A stretch of 42,037 bases of DNA from JBJEFI01 sp051873875 (lineage in GTDB: Bacteria; Bacillota; Bacilli; Bacillales; Bacillaceae_G), in contig JBJEFI010000080.1 in the NCBI GenBank assembly GCA_051873875.1, positions 1-42,037 of the forward strand. Direction: 5' to 3'. The notes beneath the pieces were generated by a model. It saw only the letters and a program-made list of their open reading frames with translations. It did no database searches and had not been told where the DNA came from. The translations under genes were made by a program, and so were the position numbers. Within the stretch, counting starts at the first letter, position 1. Each line of letters begins with the position of its first letter. Below, piece after piece: positions 26,462 to 33,118 of the stretch.

Positions 26462-26611
26462 ATGGATGTTTTTGCTAATGAATTTCTTTTAGGAATATGT
26501 AAAGGCGTTGGCTATATAGTAGCTACTCTTTTTCTACCATTTCTAATTAAGAAAGGTTATACAAAAGCAAAAACCACCCTCATGCGGAAGAAGGGTGGCT
26601 CCAAACGTTAA
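26462..26611 (+). CDS. 49-residue hydrophobic peptide, candidate type I toxin
   Basis: ATG at 26462 with an excellent SD (GGGAGGTGAT) 7 nt ahead. The peptide has a short N-terminal acidic head (MDVFANEF), one transmembrane-length hydrophobic stretch at about 9-29 (broken by Lys14; GYIVATLFLPFLI), and a strongly basic tail (KKGYTKAKTT, then MRKKGGSKR). Size and design match type I toxins such as TxpA, BsrG or Hok, but I recognise no sequence homologue. The mRNA is enclosed by complementary ends, and a convergent antisense RNA would cover its 3' part. Alternatives: a small membrane peptide with another role, or a mobile mini-element. Toxicity is untested. Confidence 0.7.
   Translation: MDVFANEFLLGICKGVGYIVATLFLPFLIKKGYTKAKTTLMRKKGGSKR
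26565..26598 (-). terminator. Terminator of the antisense RNA, inside the toxin ORF
   Basis: On the minus strand CCACCCT (26598-26592) pairs with AGGGTGG (26580-26574), followed by TTTTTGCTTTTG. On the plus strand no T-run follows, so it is directional. Confidence 0.75.
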
Positions 26612-26675
26612 TGGTTAAATAAGTCACGCCTCAACCGTCAAATATCAGCGTGTCTTTTTAGTATATTCATTATCT
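26566..26675 (-). ncRNA. Candidate antisense antitoxin RNA
   Basis: Predicted from a near-consensus minus-strand promoter (26682-26710) and a minus-strand intrinsic terminator ending near 26566. About 110 nt, complementary to the last third of the toxin ORF and the whole 3' UTR, including the fold-back arm. This geometry is like RatA on txpA or SR4 on bsrG. Confidence 0.65.
26622..26659 (+). terminator. Terminator and 3' arm of the toxin-like mRNA
   Basis: AGTCACGC (26622-26629) pairs locally with GCGTGTCT (26648-26655; one T-T mismatch), then TTTTA. The same bases can pair instead with the mRNA 5' end (26391-26415), so terminator and fold-back are alternatives. Confidence 0.65.
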
Positions 26676-26681
26676 ATTTTT

Positions 26682-26710
26682 AATATACGCTTTTTACCAC
26701 ATATAGTCAA
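26682..26710 (-). promoter_or_regulatory. Promoter of the antisense RNA
   Basis: On the minus strand: TTGACT, spacer of exactly 17 nt, TATATT. Five of six bases match at each sigma-A hexamer. Start expected near 26675. Confidence 0.75.
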
Positions 26711-26818
26711 ATGAATCTCTTTTTTCCTTGAAAAATGGGCATTTTTCATAGTTTAAGAAGCTCTCACTTTCCATTTCTTTTACAATGGAGAAAAAATTGA
26801 TATCTATCGTCTAATACT

Positions 26819-27052
26819 TCATTTTATCAATTGTTCTAACTTCATCGCTACTTCTTCTCGATTATTATCAAAAACATTCATTATTAATTTGTCGTCCATA
26901 TTTTCCTCAATGGAAACAAATACATCTTCAATATTTTTCTCTTCATAACGCTTGTAATATTTTCGTTTATAATCAATTGCTTTATATTTCGTCGGCTTAT
27001 GCCATCGACAAATTCGTTTTCCTCCATCTTTCTCATCTCCTCTGTAAAACAT
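26819..27052 (-). CDS. Hypothetical 77-residue protein, doubtful
   Basis: Very basic N-terminal half (KYKAIDYKRKYYKRYEEK), acidic-to-mixed C-terminal half ending AMKLEQLIK. The ATG at 27052 has no recognisable SD and no better in-frame start lies before an upstream stop. No known family. It may be a remnant or not expressed. The 26612-26818 stretch before it holds the antisense promoter and then AT-rich sequence with no clear gene. Confidence 0.35.
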   Translation of the reverse strand: MFYRGDEKDGGKRICRWHKPTKYKAIDYKRKYYKRYEEKNIEDVFVSIEENMDDKLIMNVFDNNREEVAMKLEQLIK

Positions 27053-27212
27053 TCTATTTTTAATAATAAGATGAGCAAACCTGTATTCTTACATATTTCC
27101 CTATAAAATTTGTTTTTGTGAAAAGTTTAACAATTTATTCACATTGCCATTCAAATAATTAGAATATTAGTACTATAATACTTATAGTGATTCATTAAGG
27201 AGATGTTAAAAA

Positions 27213-28397
27213 ATGTTAGAACACCCCATTGCACACAAAAGGGTTCCTGAATTAACTATTTTAAAAGCAATGGCCTTTTTATCTGTTGTTATTCAAAGCT
27301 CTTTTGTATTACTAATGAAAGAATCTTCACCAAGCATTGAACAAAGCATTATAATTGGTATGTTCTTTAATTTGGTGAAATTTTCTGCACCAGCATTTAT
27401 TTTTCTAGCTGGATTTTCTATTGTTCAGCAGTACTATAAACATTTTGTATATCGAGATTATCTATTTCATAAAACAAAGGAAATTATTTTTCCTTATATC
27501 CTTTGGACAATTGTCTATATCATTTGTTTACAACCTAGCTTATTTATAAGTGGATCTTTTTCAGAGATTGGATTGACCTTTTTAACAGGAACAGCTGCAC
27601 CACATCTTTGGTATGTTATTATGGTTTTTCAATTTCACTTATTAACACCACTTATTTTCCTATGTATCCCATTTATAAAAAAATGGATTGAATCAAAAAA
27701 ATCACTATATATATTCGTTATCTCCATTGCAGCTATTTACACGTTACTTATGTGGATTTCACATCGCTATTTAGCAACTAGTGAGTCTCTTTTACTACAA
27801 ATGACAGACCGTATCTTCTTAGCGTATTCCTTCTACTTTATTGTTGGTGGAATTGCCGCATTAACATTGCATAAATGGAGACGATTTGTCATTAAAGTGA
27901 TTCCGATTTGTTTGCTTTTATATATTTGTTTATTTGGGCGAGTTAGCTATGAATTATTACAATTTGGTGGTATTTGGGATATTGAATTACAAATCTCAAC
28001 CTATTTAAAACCATCCATGTTTTTTTACATTTTAATTGAACTTATTCTTTTATACGGATTAGCCATGCTAATTGCGAAGACAAAATCTTATTTACGAACA
28101 ATCTTAAATTTTGTTGGGCAACATTGTTACAATGCATATTTAGCTCATATCTTCTTCTTGTATATGATTACAAATATGGTAAAACCAGAAGGTACTGTTT
28201 TAAATGGCTTACTATTATTTGCGATTTCAGCTACAATGTCGATTGCCTTTTCATTTCTGATTAGTACATTTCGACTTAAACAATTATTTAATAACAACCA
28301 AATTTACGCCCATTTATCCAATAAAAAAGTCATCTTACCATTAAAGCAAACATACCAAGTAACGAAAAAATTCGAATCAAATAAAAGTAGCCATTGA
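27213..28397 (+). CDS. Acyltransferase family 3 integral membrane protein
   Basis: 394 residues, ATG after AAGGAGATGTTAAAA; a TATAAT at 27174-27179 is a likely -10. About ten transmembrane helices. The pattern of an early helix (ELTILKAMAFLSVVIQSS), then FSAPAFIFLAGFS and HLWYVIMVFQFHLLTP, is typical of the acyltransferase_3 superfamily (OatA and IcaC relatives), which O-acylates exported sugars or peptidoglycan. The usual catalytic-site His early in helix 1 is not clear here. Substrate unknown. The stop codon lies inside the terminator stem. No neighbouring polysaccharide genes. Confidence 0.8.
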   Translation: MLEHPIAHKRVPELTILKAMAFLSVVIQSSFVLLMKESSPSIEQSIIIGMFFNLVKFSAPAFIFLAGFSIVQQYYKHFVYRDYLFHKTKEIIFPYILWTIVYIICLQPSLFISGSFSEIGLTFLTGTAAPHLWYVIMVFQFHLLTPLIFLCIPFIKKWIESKKSLYIFVISIAAIYTLLMWISHRYLATSESLLLQMTDRIFLAYSFYFIVGGIAALTLHKWRRFVIKVIPICLLLYICLFGRVSYELLQFGGIWDIELQISTYLKPSMFFYILIELILLYGLAMLIAKTKSYLRTILNFVGQHCYNAYLAHIFFLYMITNMVKPEGTVLNGLLLFAISATMSIAFSFLISTFRLKQLFNNNQIYAHLSNKKVILPLKQTYQVTKKFESNKSSH

Positions 28398-28424
28398 TTA
28401 ATGAAAAATCAATGGCTCTTTTTG
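28389..28424 (+). terminator. Terminator overlapping the acyltransferase stop
   Basis: AGCCATTGATT (28389-28399) pairs with AATCAATGGCT (28407-28417), followed by CTTTTTG. The stop TGA (28395-28397) is in the left arm. Confidence 0.85.
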
Positions 28425-28520
28425 TTTTCCAATTACTATATTTAGCTTCCACTCAACTAAGCCTCCGTGGAAGAGAGACGTTTTCCCTTATACATATTTC
28501 TGCTTACATATATTATCGTT

Positions 28521-28560
28521 AACAGGAAAGAATAAAAAATAGCTACTAAGCTATTCTGTT
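28521..28560 (+). promoter_or_regulatory. Leader hairpin ahead of the SASP-like pair
   Basis: AATAGCT (28538-28544 region) pairs with AGCTATT and is enclosed by TAACAG and CTGTTA. It ends at the SD of the first small gene. Role unknown. Upstream, CTTCCAC (28447-28453 region) and GTGGAAG form another hairpin. Confidence 0.35.
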
Positions 28561-28577
28561 ATGGAGGAACGATAAAA

Positions 28578-28712
28578 ATGCGCAAGCAACCAAAAAACAT
28601 TCCGAAAAAAATGGATCAAAAAAGTGATACTGAATTTGCCAATGAAATAGCTGCTTTTGCGAAGGAAACAAAGCAGCCAATGAATGGCTATGATAGAAGT
28701 TCTGCTCGATAA
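28578..28712 (+). CDS. SASP-like micro-protein 1 (44 residues)
   Basis: MRKQPKNIPKKMDQ, then SDTEFANEIAAFAKE, ending GYDRSSAR. ATG with GGAGG 10 nt upstream. The TEFANE segment matches the TEFAxE site that the germination protease GPR cleaves in gamma-type small acid-soluble spore proteins (TEFASE, TEFATE). The protein is small, basic and hydrophilic, like SASPs, but lacks the Gln/Asn-rich repeats of SspE. First of two tandem genes before a strong terminator; the second has the same motif. I infer a spore amino-acid-store or minor SASP role. Confidence 0.7.
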   Translation: MRKQPKNIPKKMDQKSDTEFANEIAAFAKETKQPMNGYDRSSAR

Positions 28713-28731
28713 TGACTAGGAGTGTGTACAT

Positions 28732-28884
28732 ATGTCTACAAAGAAAAGAAAAACAGACCCAAACTATGAAGCAAAAAAAGAACTAACGGAGTTCGCAGCT
28801 GAATTAGATGCCGCTCCACATATCACAAAAAAGAATAAGAAAAAAGCAACTCGTAAGCAAGAAAAAAGTAAGCAGTCTCGTTGA
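28732..28884 (+). CDS. SASP-like micro-protein 2 (50 residues)
   Basis: MSTKKRKTDPNYEAKKE, then LTEFAAELDAAPH, then a Lys-rich tail (KKNKKKATRKQEKSKQSR). ATG with AGGAGTG upstream, 19 nt after the first gene, so the two are one transcript. TEFAAE again matches the GPR recognition core. Highly basic and without hydrophobic core. Its last codons form the left arm of the terminator. It aligns weakly with its neighbour around EFAxE, which suggests an old duplication or shared protease target. Confidence 0.7.
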   Translation: MSTKKRKTDPNYEAKKELTEFAAELDAAPHITKKNKKKATRKQEKSKQSR

Positions 28885-28900
28885 GACTGCTTACTTTTAT
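28865..28900. terminator. Bidirectional terminator between SASP-like pair and zinc ribbon
   Basis: Perfect 15-bp stem (28865-28879 with 28883-28897) with a 3-nt loop; AGCAGTCTC pairs with GAGACTGCT. It covers the stop codon of the second SASP-like gene and abuts the stop of the convergent zinc-ribbon gene. Confidence 0.88.
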
Positions 28901-29031
28901 TCTTTCTTTGCACATTTTGCACATACATATTTCATTTCTTTTCCATCCAAGTAGCTATAATGGGCAACCTCATTACATTTGTGACAATAATAAGTGAAAT
29001 ACGTGTTATCTGGCAATACCATTAACTCCAT
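28897..29031 (-). CDS. Small zinc-ribbon protein (44 residues)
   Basis: ATG with AAGGGGAT upstream on the minus strand. The sequence has two CxxC knuckles: CHKC (16-19) and CAKC (37-40), separated by a short aromatic-rich stretch (HYSYLDGKEMKYV). This is a classic four-Cys zinc ribbon and almost nothing else. Such micro-proteins are common and uncharacterised in Bacillus; nucleic-acid or protein binding is possible. Convergent with the SASP-like genes and separated from the TauE-family gene by an AT-rich gap. Confidence 0.75.
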   Translation of the reverse strand: MELMVLPDNTYFTYYCHKCNEVAHYSYLDGKEMKYVCAKCAKKE

Positions 29032-29149
29032 AATCCCTATCCCCTTTCACTATTATCCTTTCACTTTCTACTTTTATTTTATCAAAAAAAGGAAATATTT
29101 TTCTTATATCATGATACCAATTAACAAAAATTAGTTATTTTTTCCCATA

Positions 29150-29177
29150 AAAAAAGTTGAACAAAATTGTTCAACTT
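29150..29177 (-). terminator. Terminator overlapping the end of the TauE/SafE gene
   Basis: AAGTTGAACAA (29154-29164) pairs with TTGTTCAACTT (29167-29177), 2-nt loop, T-run on the minus strand. The stop codon overlaps the right arm. Confidence 0.85.
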
Positions 29178-29994
29178 ATAATCCTTCTAATATCATTTTT
29201 ACTCCTAATATAAACACGGTAATTTTCAAAATATGAAGAATGGTATCGCCTTTTAATTTTGTATTTAATTTAGACCCTAATTTAGAGCCAATAAAGGCAC
29301 CTGGGGCTAAAAAAAGAACGTATAACCAATTTACATTTCCTAAAGCAACATGGGTAGTTGCACTAATTGTTGAAGTAATCATAATAACAAACATACTCGT
29401 TGCCACGGAAATATGTGGTGGAAAATAAAAAAGCATGATCATAGCTGGACCTAATAAAGATCCACCACCAATTCCAAATAAGCCCGATAGGAAGCCTGCT
29501 ATAAAAGAAACAAGAATAGCAACAATCGGATGAAATCCATAACGATATGTTTTGCCACTATTATCTGTAAATGTCCGAATAAAACCTGTTGTCCCTTTAA
29601 ACTCTCGATTACGAATATACTTTTTCATATATAACAAAAAAGCCATAAAAATTAAAAAAGCACCAAAATAAAGTTGAAAGGACGTAATGTCAAAAAATTT
29701 ATTTACATATGAACCTAGCATCCCCGCTGGTACACTACCAATACAAAGGATCAAGCCACTTTTATAATCAATTGTTTTATGCTTATGATACGTCATCGTT
29801 GAGGAAACAGCAGTGACAATCGTCACAACCATGGAAGTCCCAGCCGCAATTTGTGGTGTAACATGAGTAAATTGAGGTAAATATAAGCTCAAATTTACTA
29901 ACGTAGGCACAATAATAATTCCACCACCAAGGCCAATTAAACTTCCTAATCCTCCTGCTACTATGCCGACAGCAATTAATACTACATATTCCAT
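29176..29994 (-). CDS. TauE/SafE family membrane exporter
   Basis: 272 residues with about eight helices in two repeats. The duplicated family motifs are LGSLIGLGGGIIIVPTL near the N terminus and LSGLFGIGGGSLLGPAM near residue 170. The family exports sulfite, sulfoacetate and other organosulfur anions, but many members are uncharacterised. The start ATG immediately follows the stop of the upstream peptidase gene (TAAATG, no gap), with GAGAAG as a weak SD inside that gene, so translation is coupled. The substrate cannot be deduced. Confidence 0.88.
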   Translation of the reverse strand: MEYVVLIAVGIVAGGLGSLIGLGGGIIIVPTLVNLSLYLPQFTHVTPQIAAGTSMVVTIVTAVSSTMTYHKHKTIDYKSGLILCIGSVPAGMLGSYVNKFFDITSFQLYFGAFLIFMAFLLYMKKYIRNREFKGTTGFIRTFTDNSGKTYRYGFHPIVAILVSFIAGFLSGLFGIGGGSLLGPAMIMLFYFPPHISVATSMFVIMITSTISATTHVALGNVNWLYVLFLAPGAFIGSKLGSKLNTKLKGDTILHILKITVFILGVKMILEGL

Positions 29995-30723
29995 TTATCT
30001 TCTCAATCCTTCTCTATCCAATTCCAAATCATTTTGTGATGCTGCAAAAAAGGCTAAAAATAATCGTGCCATCTTTTCATCATAGCTAGACATGCTTTCA
30101 GGGTGCCATTGTACGGCTACTAAAAATGGATAGTTAGGGTCCTCAATTGCTTCAATTTGTCCATCCTTTGAACTAGATGTAACAATAAGCCTTTCCCCTA
30201 ATACGTCAATTGTTTGATGATGAAGGGAATTTACATCAACCTTCTCCGAACCAATAATGTCATAAAGCAGACTTCCTTTTGCTATATCTACCTCATGATA
30301 AGGCAAGTGCCGTTGAATCGACGTAAAATGCCCATCAATATGCTGAAACAAGGTACCTCCCCTTGCCACATTAATAAGCTGAAGTCCTCGGCAAATACCG
30401 AAAATTGGCTTTTTCAATTCCTCTGCCTTTTTAAATAAGGCAAATTCAAAACGATCACGATCATCCCAAAAATATCCTAATTTTTCATGTGGCATTTGCC
30501 CAAAATATTTTGGATTCACATCTTCCCCACCACTAAAAAGAAAACCATCACATAAATCCCCATAGTAAGCAATGCTATCTTCATCTAACACCGTTGGCAA
30601 TAGCAACGGAATCCCACCTAACCGTTCAACAGATTGATGATAATCCCAATGTACATATACTCCTTCACTTCGCTCTGTGTGTTTGACATAGCTTGTTGTT
30701 ATTCCAATAACAGGCTTTTTCAT
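29995..30723 (-). CDS. Class I glutamine amidotransferase-like peptidase (C26, PuuD-like)
   Basis: 242 residues, ATG at 30723. Catalytic Cys in FGICRGLQLINV (nucleophile elbow), His in VAVQWHPE; FSGGEDVNP is typical of the gamma-glutamyl-GABA hydrolase/peptidase C26 group. Members hydrolyse gamma-glutamyl bonds, for example gamma-glutamyl-GABA in putrescine breakdown. No other putrescine gene is nearby, so the substrate is open. First gene of a two-gene operon with the TauE/SafE exporter, which suggests that a product or toxic by-product is exported. Confidence 0.9.
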   Translation of the reverse strand: MKKPVIGITTSYVKHTERSEGVYVHWDYHQSVERLGGIPLLLPTVLDEDSIAYYGDLCDGFLFSGGEDVNPKYFGQMPHEKLGYFWDDRDRFEFALFKKAEELKKPIFGICRGLQLINVARGGTLFQHIDGHFTSIQRHLPYHEVDIAKGSLLYDIIGSEKVDVNSLHHQTIDVLGERLIVTSSSKDGQIEAIEDPNYPFLVAVQWHPESMSSYDEKMARLFLAFFAASQNDLELDREGLRR

Positions 30724-31010
30724 GTTGCTTCCCCCTTTGTCATCTCCAAAAACGTTTTTCTTAAGTATACTAGAAGAAAGAACTTGAACAGGTAACTAAC
30801 CATTCGACAAATTATGACAAAAATCATCTTTTTTCTTTAAAAACAAGGATACTGTTTCTTTTTTCAATCAGTGGTATAATAAAAAAATATACAATAAATT
30901 GGCTAAAATTGGATTTTTCATCATGAACAAATCGTTCCCCAAAAGTATGCATGATCGATAAGAGGAGAATTTTCGAAGTCTGATATGTGGCAAAAGGAGT
31001 AGATTTAACA

Positions 31011-31865
31011 ATGAGCAAAGAAAAAATTGGTTTAGTGTTAGAAGGTGGAGGAATGCGAGGACTTTATACGATTGGTGTCCTTGATTATTTTCTCGATCAA
31101 AATATAAAGACAGATTACTGTATTGGTGTATCGGCAGGAGCTTGCAATGGTGTTTCTTACGTTTCCAGTCAAAAAGGTCGAAGCTACCGCATTAATACGA
31201 ATTATTTAGATGACAAACGCTATGTTAGTTTCTCTAACTTCATCAAAACAAAATCTTTATTTGGAATGGACTTTTTATTTGATGAAATTCCTCATAAATT
31301 AGATAAATTTGATTATGAAGCTTTTTTAAATTCTGCTTGTGAATTTGTAGCAGGTGTAACAGATGTACAAACAGGAAAACCTGTTTATTTTGGCAAAGAA
31401 GCGTTAGACCACGATTCAACTGTGCTACGTGCTTCTTCATCGATTCCAATCTTTTCACCTATCGTAGAATATAATGGAGGCCAATATTTAGATGGCGGGA
31501 CATCTGATCCAATTCCCGTTCGTAAAGCATTAGCAGATGGCTGTGATAAAGTGATTGTTGTATTAACGAGAGATAGAAGCTATGTCAAATCTCCTGAGAA
31601 ATTCCGTTCCATTTATAAACGTGTCTTTAAAAATAATCCGGAAATGGTTCAGTTATTAGACAATCGCCATCATATTTATAATGAAACATTAACGTATTTA
31701 AAGGAATTAGAAAAATCCGGACAAGCCGTTGTTATTGCCCCAAGTGAACCAATAACAATTAGTCGATTTGAAAAAAATATGGATAAGCTTGAAGGCATTT
31801 ATCAAATGGGCATAGAAAATGCAGATAGAACGGTAGATAAAATGGCTAAGTTTATGGCTATATAA
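31011..31865 (+). CDS. Patatin-like phospholipase/acyl hydrolase
   Basis: 284 residues from ATG at 31011 with AAAGGAGT 10 nt upstream; the GTG at 30987 lies upstream of that SD. The patatin signatures are intact: oxyanion loop LEGGGMRG, nucleophile Ser in GVSAGACNG, and the catalytic Asp in YLDGGTSDPIP. No signal peptide, so a cytosolic serine lipase/esterase. Bacterial relatives (RssA, YvdO group) are mostly uncharacterised. An extended -10 (TGGTATAAT, 30872-30880) is a candidate promoter. It shares a terminator with convergent citA. Confidence 0.9.
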   Translation: MSKEKIGLVLEGGGMRGLYTIGVLDYFLDQNIKTDYCIGVSAGACNGVSYVSSQKGRSYRINTNYLDDKRYVSFSNFIKTKSLFGMDFLFDEIPHKLDKFDYEAFLNSACEFVAGVTDVQTGKPVYFGKEALDHDSTVLRASSSIPIFSPIVEYNGGQYLDGGTSDPIPVRKALADGCDKVIVVLTRDRSYVKSPEKFRSIYKRVFKNNPEMVQLLDNRHHIYNETLTYLKELEKSGQAVVIAPSEPITISRFEKNMDKLEGIYQMGIENADRTVDKMAKFMAI

Positions 31866-31869
31866 AAAG

Positions 31870-31900
31870 AAGGCTATTGATAATTTCAATAGCCTTTTTT
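31870..31900. terminator. Bidirectional terminator between patatin gene and citA
   Basis: AAGGCTATTGA (31870-31880) pairs with TCAATAGCCTT (31886-31896), T-rich on both sides. Confidence 0.88.
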
Positions 31901-31911
31901 ATTCAAATTTA

Positions 31912-33021
31912 TTAATTCATTATTTTCCCACTAAAAAATTCCCCAACGTATGTTGATTCAGGTCTAAAGATAACATTGCTTTCAGATTGCTCAATCACAT
32001 GAGCACTCCAGCCAACAATTCGACTAGCAGTAAATGTTGGTGTGAATAAAGTTGAATCCATCTGAATTGCTCGCATAATTGCGGCAGCATAAAATTCCAC
32101 GTTCGGATATAAACCTCTTCCTGGTTTTACTTCTCCTAGAATTTTAATTCCTAATGCTTCTACCTTTAACGATAAATCAAGCCATTCATCTTTTCCTACA
32201 AATTCCATTAATTTCTGTTTTAATGCCTCTGCTCGTGGGTCTAGTGTTTTATAAACACGATGTCCAAACCCCATCAGCTTTTCACCATTGTTTAATTTCA
32301 TTCGAATGACTTTCTCTGCATCTCCATCTTTATAAACTTGATCTAAAAAAGTAATCACTTCAGATGGTGCCCCACCATGAAGTGGCCCCTTCATCGTACC
32401 AATTGCTGATGTAATAGCCGAAATCAAATCTGATTCTGTGGAAGCTGTCACCCTTGCTGCAAAGGTGGAGGCATTCATTCCATGTTCCATCGTTAAAATC
32501 ATATATGTTTCTAATGCATTGCAATGTGCTTCAGTAGGCATTTCTCCATTAAGCATATACAAATAATTTTTCACATGACTTAAATGTTCCGATGGTAAAA
32601 TAAAGGCTTTTCCTTCTAAAAAACGTTTTCGAAAAGCGATAATTGTTGGAGCCATAGCTGTTATTTTTATTGCTTGGTCAATCGTCGGCTTCCAGCTATA
32701 ATTTACTGTTCCCTCAGATGAAATAACGGTTCTTAACACACTCATCATATCCATCTCTTTCGGTAAACGTGTAATTAAATCTATTTGATAACTTGTCAGG
32801 TCTCGATTTTGTTTAAACTTCTCTGTTATGCTACGTAATTGTTCACTTGTGGGAAATACTCCAAACCAAATTAAATAGGAAACTTCTTCAAATGTACTCT
32901 TTTCTGTCACATCTTTCACATCATAGCCTCTGTAAATTAAGTCACCTTTTTCCCCATCAATATGACTAATTTTTGTTTCAGCAGCAATAATCCCCTTTAA
33001 TCCACTATGAATCATTTTCAT
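31912..33021 (-). CDS. citA: Citrate synthase, CitA type
   Basis: 369 residues, ATG after GGGGGAATGAAA. Condenses acetyl-CoA with oxaloacetate to give citrate. Active-site His residues lie in MEHGMNAS and GFGHRVYK, with substrate-binding GPLHGGAPSEV. The third catalytic residue, normally Asp in PNVDFY, is Glu here (YPNVEFYAA). I recall the same Glu in B. subtilis CitA, the minor synthase, but cannot verify it. The divergent LysR gene with the CitR sequence signature confirms the citA-citR arrangement. The main synthase (CitZ) would be elsewhere. Confidence 0.92.
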   Translation of the reverse strand: MKMIHSGLKGIIAAETKISHIDGEKGDLIYRGYDVKDVTEKSTFEEVSYLIWFGVFPTSEQLRSITEKFKQNRDLTSYQIDLITRLPKEMDMMSVLRTVISSEGTVNYSWKPTIDQAIKITAMAPTIIAFRKRFLEGKAFILPSEHLSHVKNYLYMLNGEMPTEAHCNALETYMILTMEHGMNASTFAARVTASTESDLISAITSAIGTMKGPLHGGAPSEVITFLDQVYKDGDAEKVIRMKLNNGEKLMGFGHRVYKTLDPRAEALKQKLMEFVGKDEWLDLSLKVEALGIKILGEVKPGRGLYPNVEFYAAAIMRAIQMDSTLFTPTFTASRIVGWSAHVIEQSESNVIFRPESTYVGEFFSGKIMN

Positions 33022-33036
33022 TCCCCCTTGTTTATT

Positions 33037-33048
33037 ATTGTATACAAT
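33037..33048. promoter_or_regulatory. Candidate operator between citA and citR
   Basis: ATTGTATACAAT is a perfect 12-bp palindrome 16 nt upstream of the citA start. It may bind CitR or overlap the citA -10 region. The rest of the 97-bp divergent spacer is almost pure A/T. Confidence 0.4.
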
Positions 33049-33118
33049 CGTTATAATTAAGAAAATTAAATATTTTTAAACTATTTAATTAATAATAGTA
33101 ATAAGTGAGGTGAATGAA

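Noticed and set aside
26884..27078. 64-residue frame overlapping the doubtful 77-residue ORF
   Set aside because: No SD, no recognisable composition; at most one of the two could be real.
30923..30961. 12-codon ORF (MNKSFPKSMHDR) before the patatin gene
   Set aside because: No ribosome binding site and no link to an RNA structure.
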